Shown one piece after another: positions 21,310 through 31,194 of a stretch of 64,000 bases of DNA. Both the position numbers and the translations under genes were made by a program. A model generated the notes under the pieces. The model had not been told where the DNA came from. It was given only the letters and a program-made list of their open reading frames with translations, and did not search any database. How positions within the stretch are numbered: the stretch's first letter is position 1; the number at the start of each line of letters is the position of its first letter. This stretch comes from Sphagnum compactum (Eukaryota > Bryophyta > Sphagnopsida > Sphagnales): contig OZ234497.1 of assembly GCA_965153455.1 (NCBI GenBank), positions 15,617,872-15,681,871 on the forward strand, given 5' to 3'.

Positions 21310-21860
21310 AACTTGGCTAAACTAGGCTATTTAGGTTAAACTTGGTTAAACTTGATTAAATTAGCATAATGACGATAAATTTTGTTAAACTTGGCTATTT
21401 TGGCTAAACTTGGCTAAATTTGACTATTTAGACTAAACTTGGTTAAATTTGACTAAATTAACATAAATTAAACTAAACTTGGCTATTTTGGTTAAACTTG
21501 GTAAAGTTATAGTAAAGTTGATTAAATTTGGTTATTTAAGTTAAACTTGGTTAAACTTGATTAAATTAACATAAATTAGGCTACATTTGGTTAAACGACA
21601 TTAACTTGGCTAAACTAAGCTATTTTGGCTAAACTTGGTTAAATTTGACTAAATTATCATAAATTAGGCTAACTTGGTTAAAATAGATTAAACTTGGCTA
21701 TACTAGGTTTTTTTTGCCTAAATTTGGTTAAACTTGGTTAAACTATGCTACTTTGGTTCAATTTGGCTAAACTAAAATAACCTAGAGTAAAATAAAATAA
21801 ATGAAACTAGACTATGTTATTTAGGCTAGGTTGGGTGCGTTAAATTAACTTAAATAAATA
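21310..21860. repeat. degenerate minisatellite based on 'ggttaaacttggctaaa'
   Basis: Dozens of imperfect 10-20-bp units of the type ggttaaacttgg, ggctaaac and gattaaatta follow one another. It is followed at 21,926-22,090 by about three imperfect 72-75-bp units containing 'tcatttata-catga-aaattagtcac'. Such subterminal repeats are typical of CACTA elements, and a CACTA-like end lies at 22,265. Confidence 0.75.
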
Positions 21861-22243
21861 AACCTAAATAAGGGTATTATAATTTTAGCCAAATTTAATT
21901 AAATTATTACTTACCTACTTATTATGACACATCATTTATATCATGATTGAAATTAGTCACATTATAGTAAACACTAACACCATGCTAGTATGAACATACC
22001 ATGTCATTTATACCATGACTAAAATTAGTCACAAATTAATAGGAATTAATGCCACATTAGCATGGTCAAATACACGTGTCATTAGCATTGTCTAATATGA
22101 TTATAATTGTTGGTCTACTTAGACATAATAGACATTATTACTTTTGGCAAGGGGGCAAAATGGACAAAAAGTACCCCTTTTAGTCATTTTGAAGTAGTAT
22201 AAATTTCAACTTGGTCATTGTAGTCACCAAAGGAGGGGTGAAA

Positions 22244-22265
22244 AAGACATGGTTTTGTTGTAGTG
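22244..22265. mobile_element. CACTA-like transposon terminus (right end only)
   Basis: The plus strand ends 'catggttttgttgtagtg'. Read inward from 22,265 this is CACTACAACAAAACCATG, the typical terminus of CACTA (CMC) transposons. The matching left end was not found with confidence. The adjacent minisatellite at 21.3-22.1 kb would be its subterminal repeat region. Confidence 0.5.
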
Positions 22266-22545
22266 AATCTTCTCTTAAACTCACACCTTTTCAGTTGTAT
22301 ACCATGCACAAGGAAAACAAAATATTCCCATCCCAAGCAAATAATAATCAACTTGATTTGGTTGTAGAAGGCTAACTACATGCAAATACCATGACCGATA
22401 ATGTGAAATATCCCTTTTCCCCAACCAATCAATACATGTGGCATTGTGTTATTTTATTATCCAAGAAGGTGATATAGTTACAATTCAGAAGCAAAGGAAA
22501 TGTGCATCAACAAGTGTTTTTAACAAGGCATGTGCGCCACTTTCG

Positions 22546-22553
22546 CCATAAGT
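22546..22553. repeat. hAT target-site duplication, left copy
   Basis: CCATAAGT, directly abutting the CAG terminus. It pairs with CCATGCGT at 27,338-27,345 (6 of 8 matching). Confidence 0.7.
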
Positions 22554-24648
22554 CAGGCTTCATAAAGTTATAGATTTCCATAAATCAAATAAATTAAGCT
22601 AAATTATGGACACTGTTGGACTTGAATTATGGGTCGGCTCGAACTATGTATTATCAAGCAATTTTAGGCAATTAATGCCTGCAGCATTGATCGTTGCTTA
22701 GCTTGGAAGATACCTTCCAATGACAGATGCATCAAAGAGGTCTGGTTTTCGTTCATCTCCCATTTAAGGATCGAAAAATTAGACTCGATTTGATGTTGTG
22801 TTGGCAAACACGGTGGCCATACCACCAACAAATGCACGTAGGGAATCGAATCAGTTGGCCGGTAAGACGTCCCATCCAGGGTTGAATGATGTCTGGTGGT
22901 CTTGCTTATCGATTGCGGCTTTCAAAATCGAGTCTGAGTTATAGACCTTGAGTAGATCACGATGCTCATCCTTGATTAGGTCGATCTTTTCAACTAGCCA
23001 GAACTTTGAGATATGAACGCAAAAAACATCCAGCACCTCCCGGATGAACACACCGGTGCGGAGCTTGACTAGCTGAGTAGGCAGCACCTGCGGCGCATTT
23101 GAATCGAGGGGTCTATTTGCGTCGTCCCGCTCGGCCTTGATGTCCTGGAGGCCGGCGACTAGTTCCATCACAAACATGCCAATCTCCTTGACGACGAATT
23201 CCTGATCGGCATTGTCCAGCTCTTTGTAGCACTACCGAGGGAATGACCTTTGGTCCTCGATGCGGGCAACAATTGAGTCAACATTGATGCACCATTGCTC
23301 GAAATTGACATAGTCGCTCGCTCCTTCCTTATCGCTCCTGTTGAGCTCCTCGATCATCTCAATGTTGAACATTATCATAATGGTGCCGATCAACATTTGG
23401 ATACGTTGCTCCTGTTGCGCGAGCAAAAGTGACATGTCCTACAACACGATAAAGGTGACATTAACTACGTCGACAACTAGAACGATCGAATAGGTGATGA
23501 CCCACCAAATGGAGGGGCATCTACGAGGCGCTTCTCAATCGTATAGGCGATCAGCTGACGCCAGTACTGTTGGAAGAACTTGAGTAGGCGTCCCAAATGC
23601 ACCCATCGATTGGTCTTCTTCGGGCACTTGACGTTCATGGCGATTATAAGATTGTCTTGCGACCGTAGAAATATTGACTAGTTGTATGTGAATTTGATCC
23701 AAGAGCCGTCAAAGATTGACTCAGTTGAAGCCTTGACGACAATATCGATCTAATGTGGCGCGCACCAGACGCACAGCACCTTGTTAGAAGCAGATCGAAT
23801 CATGCGCGTGATGAACCCAAAGTGACGACCATCGTGTTTTCTCCATCGGATGACATTCTGATCAGCTTGTCACGCCATCAGCCGTACAATGCGTTGAGAA
23901 ACTTGACGACCATGTTGAACATGTTCTCGACAATGTGGCGTTCGAACATGGGGACGGTGACCAGGTGGAGGTTCGTGAGATCACCGCAGTAACAGGCACC
24001 AAAACGTAGATCGAAAAAAAAATGTCCACGATGCGTGCTGCTATCGCCAGCCAGCGAGATTATGTGAGCCATTACGACATGGCCATGGCTAATAGTCTCA
24101 ATGTTTAAGAATTGTGTTAGGAATATTCGAGTGTGGTGAGGTTTTTAGGGGGGTTTAATAACTTTGTGTTATAATAGGGGTAGAGGAATGCGCACAGGGT
24201 GTGGGGGGGTTGTTTTGTTTTCCGAAGTGCGATATTGGTTGGGTTAGTCCTTTTCTTCAACAAAAAGTTGGTAAACTATAGTTTTAGAACCTTAGTAGCG
24301 TAAGAAGGAGCGAGAAATCGCTAGGAAGTTGAGGGAAGGAAAAACAAACACCGGAGTTCATGGTGTGCAACAAAACATTGGTCTTGTATCAGTATTTAAC
24401 AAGCAGCAAGGATGTTGGGAATCTGTGAAGCAGGAGGAAGGGGTTAGTGAAAGGCCCAATAGAGATAGAGCAATCTTCAAGCCATAGGAGCGAAGGATTA
24501 ATTCGAATCAACTTAATGGTTAAATAGATGATGTGGTAGTGTGCCAATGATAATATGAGTCTCATAAGGACTGAAACGTTTATTTAGATTATGAGTAAGC
24601 TCGACAAGGAGCTATGGGTACATGTTAAGTCCTAGCCTATGCCATGGT

Positions 24649-25071
24649 TCATAGCTGTAGGAAGTCTAGAATGCGTCGAATAGTACGAACTAGATAGTCC
24701 GCCTTGCTGTTAGGAGGTAGGTGACGAATCGGACCGCGCAACCAACGATAGTGTCCAACGCCGGGAACTGAAGACCAAGCGAAGATAGAAGTGTCTTTAG
24801 TTTCATAACAACCTTCACAAACGGTTTCGAGTTCGTCACCGGAAGCAGGATCGACTTGTAACAAGATCACCAGGGTGCGGGAGTTTGGCGAAATGCGGTA
24901 ATACCAAGCTCGAGGGGGTTTAACTTCGAGACGAGCGCACACCTCTCGAGGTTCGAGTTCTTCGTCACGGGGATGCTGCGTTAGAGTCAAATCTAAAGAC
25001 GATTCCAAAGGCGGTTCTTCGTTCACTTGTGCGGCTTGGGGCCCGTAGGAGGTGACTATGCGCGACGCCAT
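24649..25071 (-). CDS. hypothetical 140-aa protein, orphan gene nested in the transposon
   Basis: I do not recognise the family. The ORF is open upstream to 25104, but ATGGCGTCGCGC at 25071 has the better start context and lies about 90 bp downstream of a TATA box. The product starts MASRIVTSYG and has an acidic, Pro/Glu-rich first 50 residues. A compact-looking part follows with ARLEVKPPRAWYYRISP and LVILLQVDPASGDELETVCE, then VPGVGHYRWLRGPIRHLPP, and a basic/amphipathic C-terminus ending RRILDFLQL. No signal peptide, membrane helix or zinc motif is seen. It is uninterrupted while the surrounding transposase is riddled with stops, so it may be younger or under constraint. It could be a captured host gene fragment or an element-encoded protein. 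Confidence 0.45.
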   Translation of the reverse strand: MASRIVTSYGPQAAQVNEEPPLESSLDLTLTQHPRDEELEPREVCARLEVKPPRAWYYRISPNSRTLVILLQVDPASGDELETVCEGCYETKDTSIFAWSSVPGVGHYRWLRGPIRHLPPNSKADYLVRTIRRILDFLQL

Positions 25072-25160
25072 GCTTACAAGGAAGAGAGAAAAGATCTTCA
25101 ACAAAAATCAAATTGCAATGAAGGTGGAGGGGATTTGTGACATCAAGTTATGTGATCGTA

Positions 25161-25167
25161 ATTTATA
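25161..25167 (-). promoter_or_regulatory. TATA box of the nested orphan gene
   Basis: The minus strand reads GCGTATAAATTACG. A start site about 30 bp downstream would leave a 5' leader of about 60 nt, CT-rich (TTCTCTCTTCCTTG), before the ATG at 25071. Confidence 0.45.
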
Positions 25168-25294
25168 CGCAAGGAAAGGAAGGGAGTGGGTAAAGAATGG
25201 CCTAGGACCATGGTAAGGTAAAACCTTTGTGTCAAAGGATAAAAAGTGAGGGTTTAAGTAAGTTTGCTTGGGGGGAAGTGGGAGTAAGTGCAAA

Positions 25295-25510
25295 GGAACC
25301 TTCTCCTTCCATTGACCATCGAGCAAAGGGACCTTCTCCTTCTCCTTCCATTGACCACCGAACAAAGGGACCTTCTCCTTCTCCTTCCATTGACCACCGA
25401 ACAAAGGGACCTTCTCCTTCTCCTTCCATTGACCACCGAGCAAAGGGACCTTCTCCTTCTCCTTCCATTGACCACCGAGCAAGGGGTTCTTCTCCTTCTC
25501 CTTCTCTTTA
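25295..25510. repeat. 39-bp minisatellite, about 5 copies
   Basis: The unit 'aaagggaccttctccttctc' plus 'cttccattgaccaccgarc' repeats at 25,325, 25,364, 25,403 and onward. The first unit is 6 bp shorter. Because 39 is a multiple of three and the unit lacks stops in several frames, both strands show long open frames of 13-residue repeats. I treat these as by-products. The array lies upstream of the orphan gene's TATA box. Confidence 0.92.
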
Positions 25511-25740
25511 AAAGGGAACTTGGGTGATTGGGGTGCTCTCTTTTTCCGACGGGAGATGACCTCTAATTCAATCTCGAGAGTTCTAGTTCTGACAAGCTCT
25601 TGAGGAGAAAAAAGATGATCAACTTTGGGAGTGGAGAAGGGGAAAGAGAGTAGAAGGGGGATTTGGTGAGAGTTTTGGAAGGATGGAGGTGAGTAAGAAT
25701 AGTATTGGGAAGTTGGAACTCTAGGGAAAGTTAATAAACC

Positions 25741-26100
25741 CTCTCGGGTTTTATAGCATAATTTCCTAGTTATTTAGCTGCAGATCCTGAGATTTGGTAG
25801 GAAGGTGCGTCTACTAGTTAGCTTTCCAAAGAGCTAAAGCAAGCCGAATTTGAATAATCTGGGTGTGAGAAACAATTCTCCAAGTGACTGGTGGTCTGCA
25901 GTCAAGTTGGACCAACTACTTCCACAAAATCCTCTCGGGTTTTATAGCATAATTTCCTAGTTATTTAGCTGCAGATCCTGAGATTTGGTAGGAAGGTGCG
26001 TCTACTAGTTAGCTTTCCAAAGAGCTAAAGCAAGCCGAATTTGAACAATCTGGGTGTGAGAAACAATTCTTCAAATGATTGCTGGTTGTAGCCAAGTTTA
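25741..26100. repeat. 191-bp tandem duplication (2 copies)
   Basis: The block beginning 'ctctcgggttttatagcata' at 25,741 recurs at 25,932 and is nearly identical for the first 130 bp or more. Divergence grows only towards the ends ('ctccaagtgactggtggtc' against 'cttcaaatgattgctggtt'). The high identity suggests a recent duplication. Confidence 0.92.
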
Positions 26101-27337
26101 AGGAAGTGTTGGGTTCATAAAAGTTTGTTTAAAGGGATGACAATTTAGTATAAGGTTCTAGGATCGGGAATGTGGGGATCAAAAATAATAATAATAACAA
26201 AATAAAATAAAATAAAAAATATAGCTATCAATGTTAAGTTGTGAATGATGCATAAGCGGCAAAGAAATTTAATCTCAACTACAAACGCAATTTAACATAT
26301 AGAATCACACTTGCATCTTTCCTTCACCAATAGCTTTTGTGCTTCCGAGCATAGTCGCCTTGTAGAACCGGGAGTAGAGGGACGGAAAGTCGCCTCACAG
26401 ATTACCCAAACAGATTCATCGTCGATGATGTCGGAAATTTTTGGTAGAGCAGCCGCGACCACGACCCGGACGTATTAACCAACAATTAGGTCATTGATTC
26501 CCGCCAACTTGGTCGTCTTGGTGTGGTCCTTGGCTTGCTGGATGGCTACTGCTGTCTGCTAGAACAACATGTTGATCGACACATGGTCCATCACTAGTTC
26601 AAAATGCGTGACGTTCTTGATTGTGACCTTGTACATCGACTCGTCGGATTGTTTGATGAACAGCTTCATGGCGTTGACCTTCTCCTTGGACTTCTTGGTA
26701 GCCTTCTTTCCGATCGCCTCAGCTGTCGTAGTGTCATCGTCACTATCGCTATCATTCAGCAGTTGTTCGTCATTGAAGAAAAAAATATCGCTAGCAATCC
26801 TGTCGACAATGTCAGCCGAGATGACGAATTCGATTAAATCCATGTTCAGGTCCATGTGCTGGTGCAAAGTGTTGATGCGCTTCACCTTACTCTTGAAGTA
26901 CTCTTTTTTGTCCTGGTTAGACAGCACCTGGTAGGCGGCCCATGACTCGGCGTGCTGCTTTAAATAGCAACGATAGTTGAAGGGAATGAACGACTTCGTG
27001 AAATATTTGATGGTCGAGGTCGCCTTTCACTTGTGGCCCAAACTACCGCCGACCTCCACGCTGTCTCGGCCTTCATGGACGCTGAAAAGGCACCCCATGG
27101 TCACATCTCCTTTAGCATCCTTGGAGACAACCTCCAGGCCGAACTCCAGGGCATGCTTCGTCTGGAATGGGGTCGACCTTGGTGCACAGACGAACAAAAA
27201 TGCTGGACCCTATTGAGAAAACCCCGCTGCCAATTGTCGCGTGTGTATAATTTTTTTCCTATTTTATGGACAATTCCAAATTTATTTTATGGAAACCCGG
27301 GTGTTATTTTTAGAAATCCATAATTTTATGAGGCCTG

Positions 27338-27345
27338 CCATGCGT
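27338..27345. repeat. hAT target-site duplication, right copy
   Basis: CCATGCGT, abutting the CTG end of the right terminal repeat. Confidence 0.7.
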
Positions 27346-30190
27346 CGAGCATTGCATGTAGGAAATCCATGCATGAACAAAATTATTTCGGGTCTCCATT
27401 GAAATAGAAAAAAAAATCTTCAAAAGAAAACAAGAACTTGAAAAAAAATAAAAAAGGTTTTTTCACCTACATATCCACACTTCCGTCGCCACTTGCTCTC
27501 CACCTTCACTATTTCCGTAAACCACCACCATCATTGCACTAATTGTTGCAACAAGACCAAAAGAACTTAGAGGAAGAAAAAACCTCCATTGTCGTTGTCG
27601 TCTAAACCCTACAATAAAACTAGTTTAAAATGTTCATAGTGTAAACACTGCCAACAAAAATTGTTGTTAAAGATTTGTTCAAGCAAGAAATTAGATAACT
27701 TAAAATAAGTTTTGAAAATTTCCCTAATGTGATAGTTGATGTCCCTTGTGGGGGGAAGGGCCCAATAGACTAGAGAGGTTGTGATTTTTCTAGTGTTGAA
27801 AATTGATGGATATCTATGAACTTTTGGCATAATCATCCAAACTTCAAAAAGTGATAAATAGGTTATAACACCCATTGTAAAGATGTAAAAAAAATGTGAC
27901 ATGATAAAGATCTTTAAATTGATCCTTAATATGGATCTTAAATTCACTCTCAAACCATTGTTTTCTCCAAATGTTAAATATACATTAAATGAGCAAAACT
28001 TTTCAAAAAAGACACAAAGTATGATGCAACAGCAGCTGGTCACAATTACAGATCATAAACTCGCTAAAAAAACAACCCAACAAATCAACAGGGACGCTTA
28101 AGCCTTGCTTGCTTCATGACTTGCTTGACTTGCTGCATTCAATCATTAGTCACATTCTAGTTCAGACACTAGACATAATTCTCGAGGATTTTATCACCTT
28201 TCACAACTGGTCACAAGAGATCGCAATACTGACTTTCAACGACAATAACAACAACAACAACAACAACAACCATGGTGGTATCTACAAAGTAAGGAAAATT
28301 TATTAAATTTCAGTATGAAAGTTTCACCATTTAATGCACAAGGTTCAAGAGTAATTGTACATGTAGGAGCAATGGAAATATATGTAGCCAATGGAAACGT
28401 TCAAGAAAAAGGAAAGACATGATGAAACATAATTTCCTACTAAAATTGGTGGAAAAACTAGTGTGGGTCCCAATTATTTCCTTTTAAAGAAATTTCAACC
28501 TTAATTACGAATTTGATGCCCTATTATGTCGAAACAAGTCGTTCTCACCCCTTAATTGCATGACCTTATGAATAACTTTATTAGTCACACATGATCCGAA
28601 GAAATTTATTTTAAAATAACAATGAATGTATAGGGGAAGGGCTTAGATTTAGGCCCTTTTGGATTTGAAATTCCCCAAAACAAAATCTAGAAATGTCTAA
28701 ACCTAAACCCTTCCCTATCATGAAGCACACAAACATTTTTATTTTTTTTTAAACTAATTTTTCTAAAATGACAACATGATGGGTAGTTTCCAAATTGCTG
28801 AAGTTTCCCTAACAATCTGAAGAGTAACCTCCACCTATTATAAGTTTTTCTTCTAGGTTGTGCACAAAACAAGTATTAGTGAGGGACCACAAAATATGAA
28901 GAAAAAAGTTGCAATGTTTTTTTTCCAATGAAGGCACCTTTGCTACATCTAAATCTCATGATAAAACTATTTTCACCTCTAATAGGGGTGATCAAAATAA
29001 CTTAACACCCATTATAAGCCACCATCCATTTTCTGAAGGTTTAAGGTTTAGGGTTCACCTTGAGGCAACCTTGGCAAGACTATTTGTTAAGCATGTTATG
29101 TATGTCATGCAACCTAGGTCCTTGAGCTTTCATACATTATTAAGGTTCAATTTAAAATTGTTCAACTAAACTTGAACATTATAGCTATTAAAAGGTTGAC
29201 TAAAGTCCACAACAAGAGGACAAAGGGTCAAGATTTCATAATCAACTTTAAAGTATGTTGAAATTTGAATTACTTGTGTGTTGAACTTTTTTTCAAGCAA
29301 GACAACTTCTTGACCATCAAATGTCCATAAATGGTGTGCAAAAAAAGGTGTGTATTTTGTGTTATGGGCCACATTGTGCTCTTAACATCCATCCCTTTTT
29401 ATTTTGTGAGTTTAAACACTTTGATAGTCCAACTATGATAATTGTCCAAAATGGTGTGCTTATTAGCATAATAAGTAAATGAAAACAAGATGGTGTTTAT
29501 TGAGATGGTCCTTTATTCTATAATGTAGCTTACAAAAGGAAATTTTGGAGTGGTGCTTACAGGTTTTGTCATATATGTTAACGTCAAAAGGTTAAAAACC
29601 ACCTATGAAGTGCAAATGTTTTTGGATTGCAATGAGATTTTTGAGTTTTTTGAGGCTTCAAAGCGTTTATTTGCACGAGAATCAAGTGTACTACAAATCA
29701 TAGCCCCTATCAAGATTTTGGTGACCTAATTCATTAACAATTTGGTGATTTGATGCGCTTATTTGATGTCCATGCAAGTATTCTTCCATAGTAAGCAAAA
29801 TCATGTAAGTTTTTGGTGTCATGTGGATTATCCAATGGAATATGGAATGCTCCAATATGACAAAAGTAATTGAACTCCCTACTATACTATCACCATTTCA
29901 GTGTTTGTTTGTTCCATATCAAGCATCTCATTTTTGGTAGCCCAAAAGACACAAACACATATGATACTGAAGGATTCATGTACATTCTAGCTTGATTGTA
30001 TGTCCTCGTATATTGTGGTAGAGTTTTTCAAAGTGAACTAAACTCCTTCATGATCATGGGAATAATGCATGTATGTGGAAGGTGCAAAGTGAAAGAGTTC
30101 ATTCAAGTTCATGTTTGAATCCCTAATTTGAGTTGAAGGATAAACTTTGATATAAAAAATGGTAGTTTTTAAATTTGATTGCAAATTGTG
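27346..30190. other. AT-rich intergenic region
   Basis: No gene was recognised. It contains an AAC microsatellite at 28,238-28,272 and a dispersed-repeat copy at 28,296-28,590. Confidence 0.6.
28296..28590 (+). repeat. dispersed repeat, copy 2
   Basis: It runs from 'tattaaatttcagtatgaaa' through 'ggttcaagagtaattgtac', 'atatatgtag', 'aaaattggtggaaaaactag' and 'gaatttgatgccctattatg' to 'gaataactttatta'. The whole order is repeated at 53,018-53,330, and its first third lies in reverse orientation at about 35,150-35,255. Confidence 0.75.
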
Positions 30191-30193
30191 TAG

Positions 30194-30278
30194 ATATATT
30201 GATTATCTTTTTTTGGGAGATTATGTGGATCAAAGACAACACAATCTTGAAACCATTTGTTTATTCCTTGCACTCAAG
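30194..30278 (+). pseudogene. orphan exon of a BSL-type (kelch) Ser/Thr protein phosphatase
   Basis: An 85-nt open segment flanked by a TAG acceptor and a GTAATT donor translates as YIDYLFLGDYVDQRQHNLET and continues ICLFLALK. This is the PPP-family GDxVDRG metal-site region. The QH(S/N)LETI context matches BSL/BSU1 phosphatases better than PP1. The invariant Arg-Gly of GDYVDRG is replaced by Gln-Arg. No other phosphatase exon was found nearby, so this is probably a captured or left-over exon and not functional. It sits just outside the left arm of the large inverted duplication. Confidence 0.75.
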
Positions 30279-31194
30279 GTAATTCCTTGCACCCTTTTAC
30301 CATTTTCAAAATTGACATATTTGTACAATAAAACTTACCTTATTGCATGATGTTTCACCTTTGGGTCCAATTTCGTCCATGTTCAATTTTTTTAATGCTA
30401 CATGAATTTCATCCATTTGAGGATTTTGATACATGTCAATAGTTTTATCAAATTTAACATTTTCATCCAAATGTGAATTTCATCTTTATTTTTCAATATT
30501 TGATATCATCCAAATTTCAAATTAATGGAGATTCTTTGTTTAATCATCCAACCTTGATAGACAATCCCATATGAATTTAACATATGTAGCCTTGGCCAAC
30601 CTCATAGAGTAATTTGTTTTTCCCATTGTGTGTATTTCATGCATTTTCATATTGTTGCACAATATGGGATAAAGGTGTTGCCACCAAACACACATGGGAG
30701 CCCGAAACAAACATGGGATTTTATACCTGGTGGAAAAAGATGAAGTTTATTGGTTCATTTCTCAATCTTAATATTGTTTCCAACATAAGGTGTTAAATTT
30801 TGCAATCTTCAAAAAAAATATGGAGATTATACATCCACCTCTGCTTAGCCACAATAACCATCAAAAGATCATTCAAAAAAGGCAAATATCATAATTTAAT
30901 AAACGTCCATTATTTATTAATGAAAACATAATTAAAATTCACTTTAGAACAAGTTGCATATATGGAATATGTGGGAGTATACTCCCTTTATTTTCTAACA
31001 TTCACAATATTCTTCTAAGAACAAGATATATGAAATCCAATTATATTACCCTTTTAGTGTCCTTTATCTACAACATTATTTCTATATAAAATTTCCAATA
31101 TACTTGGCAATTTCTAAATGGGGTTGTAGTGGAAACTATAGGGGCATGAGAGTGTGGTTTAAGAAAAAAACAACTCTAGAACAAACAAATGACA

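Larger units (their letters stand above)
24076..26400 (-). mobile_element. unclassified 2.3-kb insertion inside the hAT transposase
   Basis: ATTAC occurs at 24,071-24,075 and 26,401-26,405. Removing the intervening DNA plus one ATTAC copy rejoins the transposase in frame (DESVW-VMAH-SLAGD). A 5-bp duplication suggests integrase- or transposase-mediated insertion, but the ends show neither TG...CA nor clear terminal inverted repeats. Contents are a candidate 140-aa gene with a TATA box, a 39-bp minisatellite, and a 191-bp tandem duplication. Confidence 0.6.
22664..27220 (-). pseudogene. hAT-like RNase H-fold transposase, broken by stops, frameshifts and an insertion
   Basis: Read on the minus strand, the fragments run in protein order: CAPRSTPFQTKHALEFG near 27,150; YFTKSF and HAESWAAYQ; NTLHQHMDLNMD near 26,860; an acidic DSDSDDD stretch; and DDESVW near 26,420. 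After the insertion come SLAGDSSTHRG near 24,040, SSDGENTM near 23,840, CPKKTNRWVHLGR near 23,620, SLLLAQQEQRIQ near 23,430, and finally ESNFSILKWE with LSLEGIFQAKQR near 22,700-22,780, resembling a hAT C-terminal dimerisation region. Stops lie at about 27,027, 26,559 and 26,475, with further stops and frameshifts after 23,878. The intact ancestor would be about 730 aa. From memory I associate this protein family with oomycete genomes; I could not check that. Confidence 0.8.
22554..27337 (-). mobile_element. hAT-type DNA transposon, decayed, with nested insertion
   Basis: Terminal inverted repeats are present. The left end starts CAGGCTTCATAAAGTTAT at 22,554. The right end, read inward from 27,337, starts CAGGCCTCATAAAATTAT. 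The flanks are CCATAAGT (22,546-22,553) and CCATGCGT (27,338-27,345), an 8-bp target duplication with two mismatches. CAG termini and 8-bp duplications are hallmarks of the hAT superfamily. Inside is a broken transposase on the minus strand. The element is 4.78 kb including a 2.3-kb insertion. Base composition is richer in GC than the flanks. Confidence 0.85.

Noticed and set aside
25227-25527. Proline/serine or glycine/glutamate repeat proteins on both strands
   Set aside because: They are translations of the 39-bp minisatellite with no supporting start context or flanking coding sequence.
27033-27323. Plus-strand ORF of 96 aa at the right part of the hAT element
   Set aside because: The minus strand carries the transposase N-terminal region (KHALEFGLEVV) here; the plus frame is its shadow.
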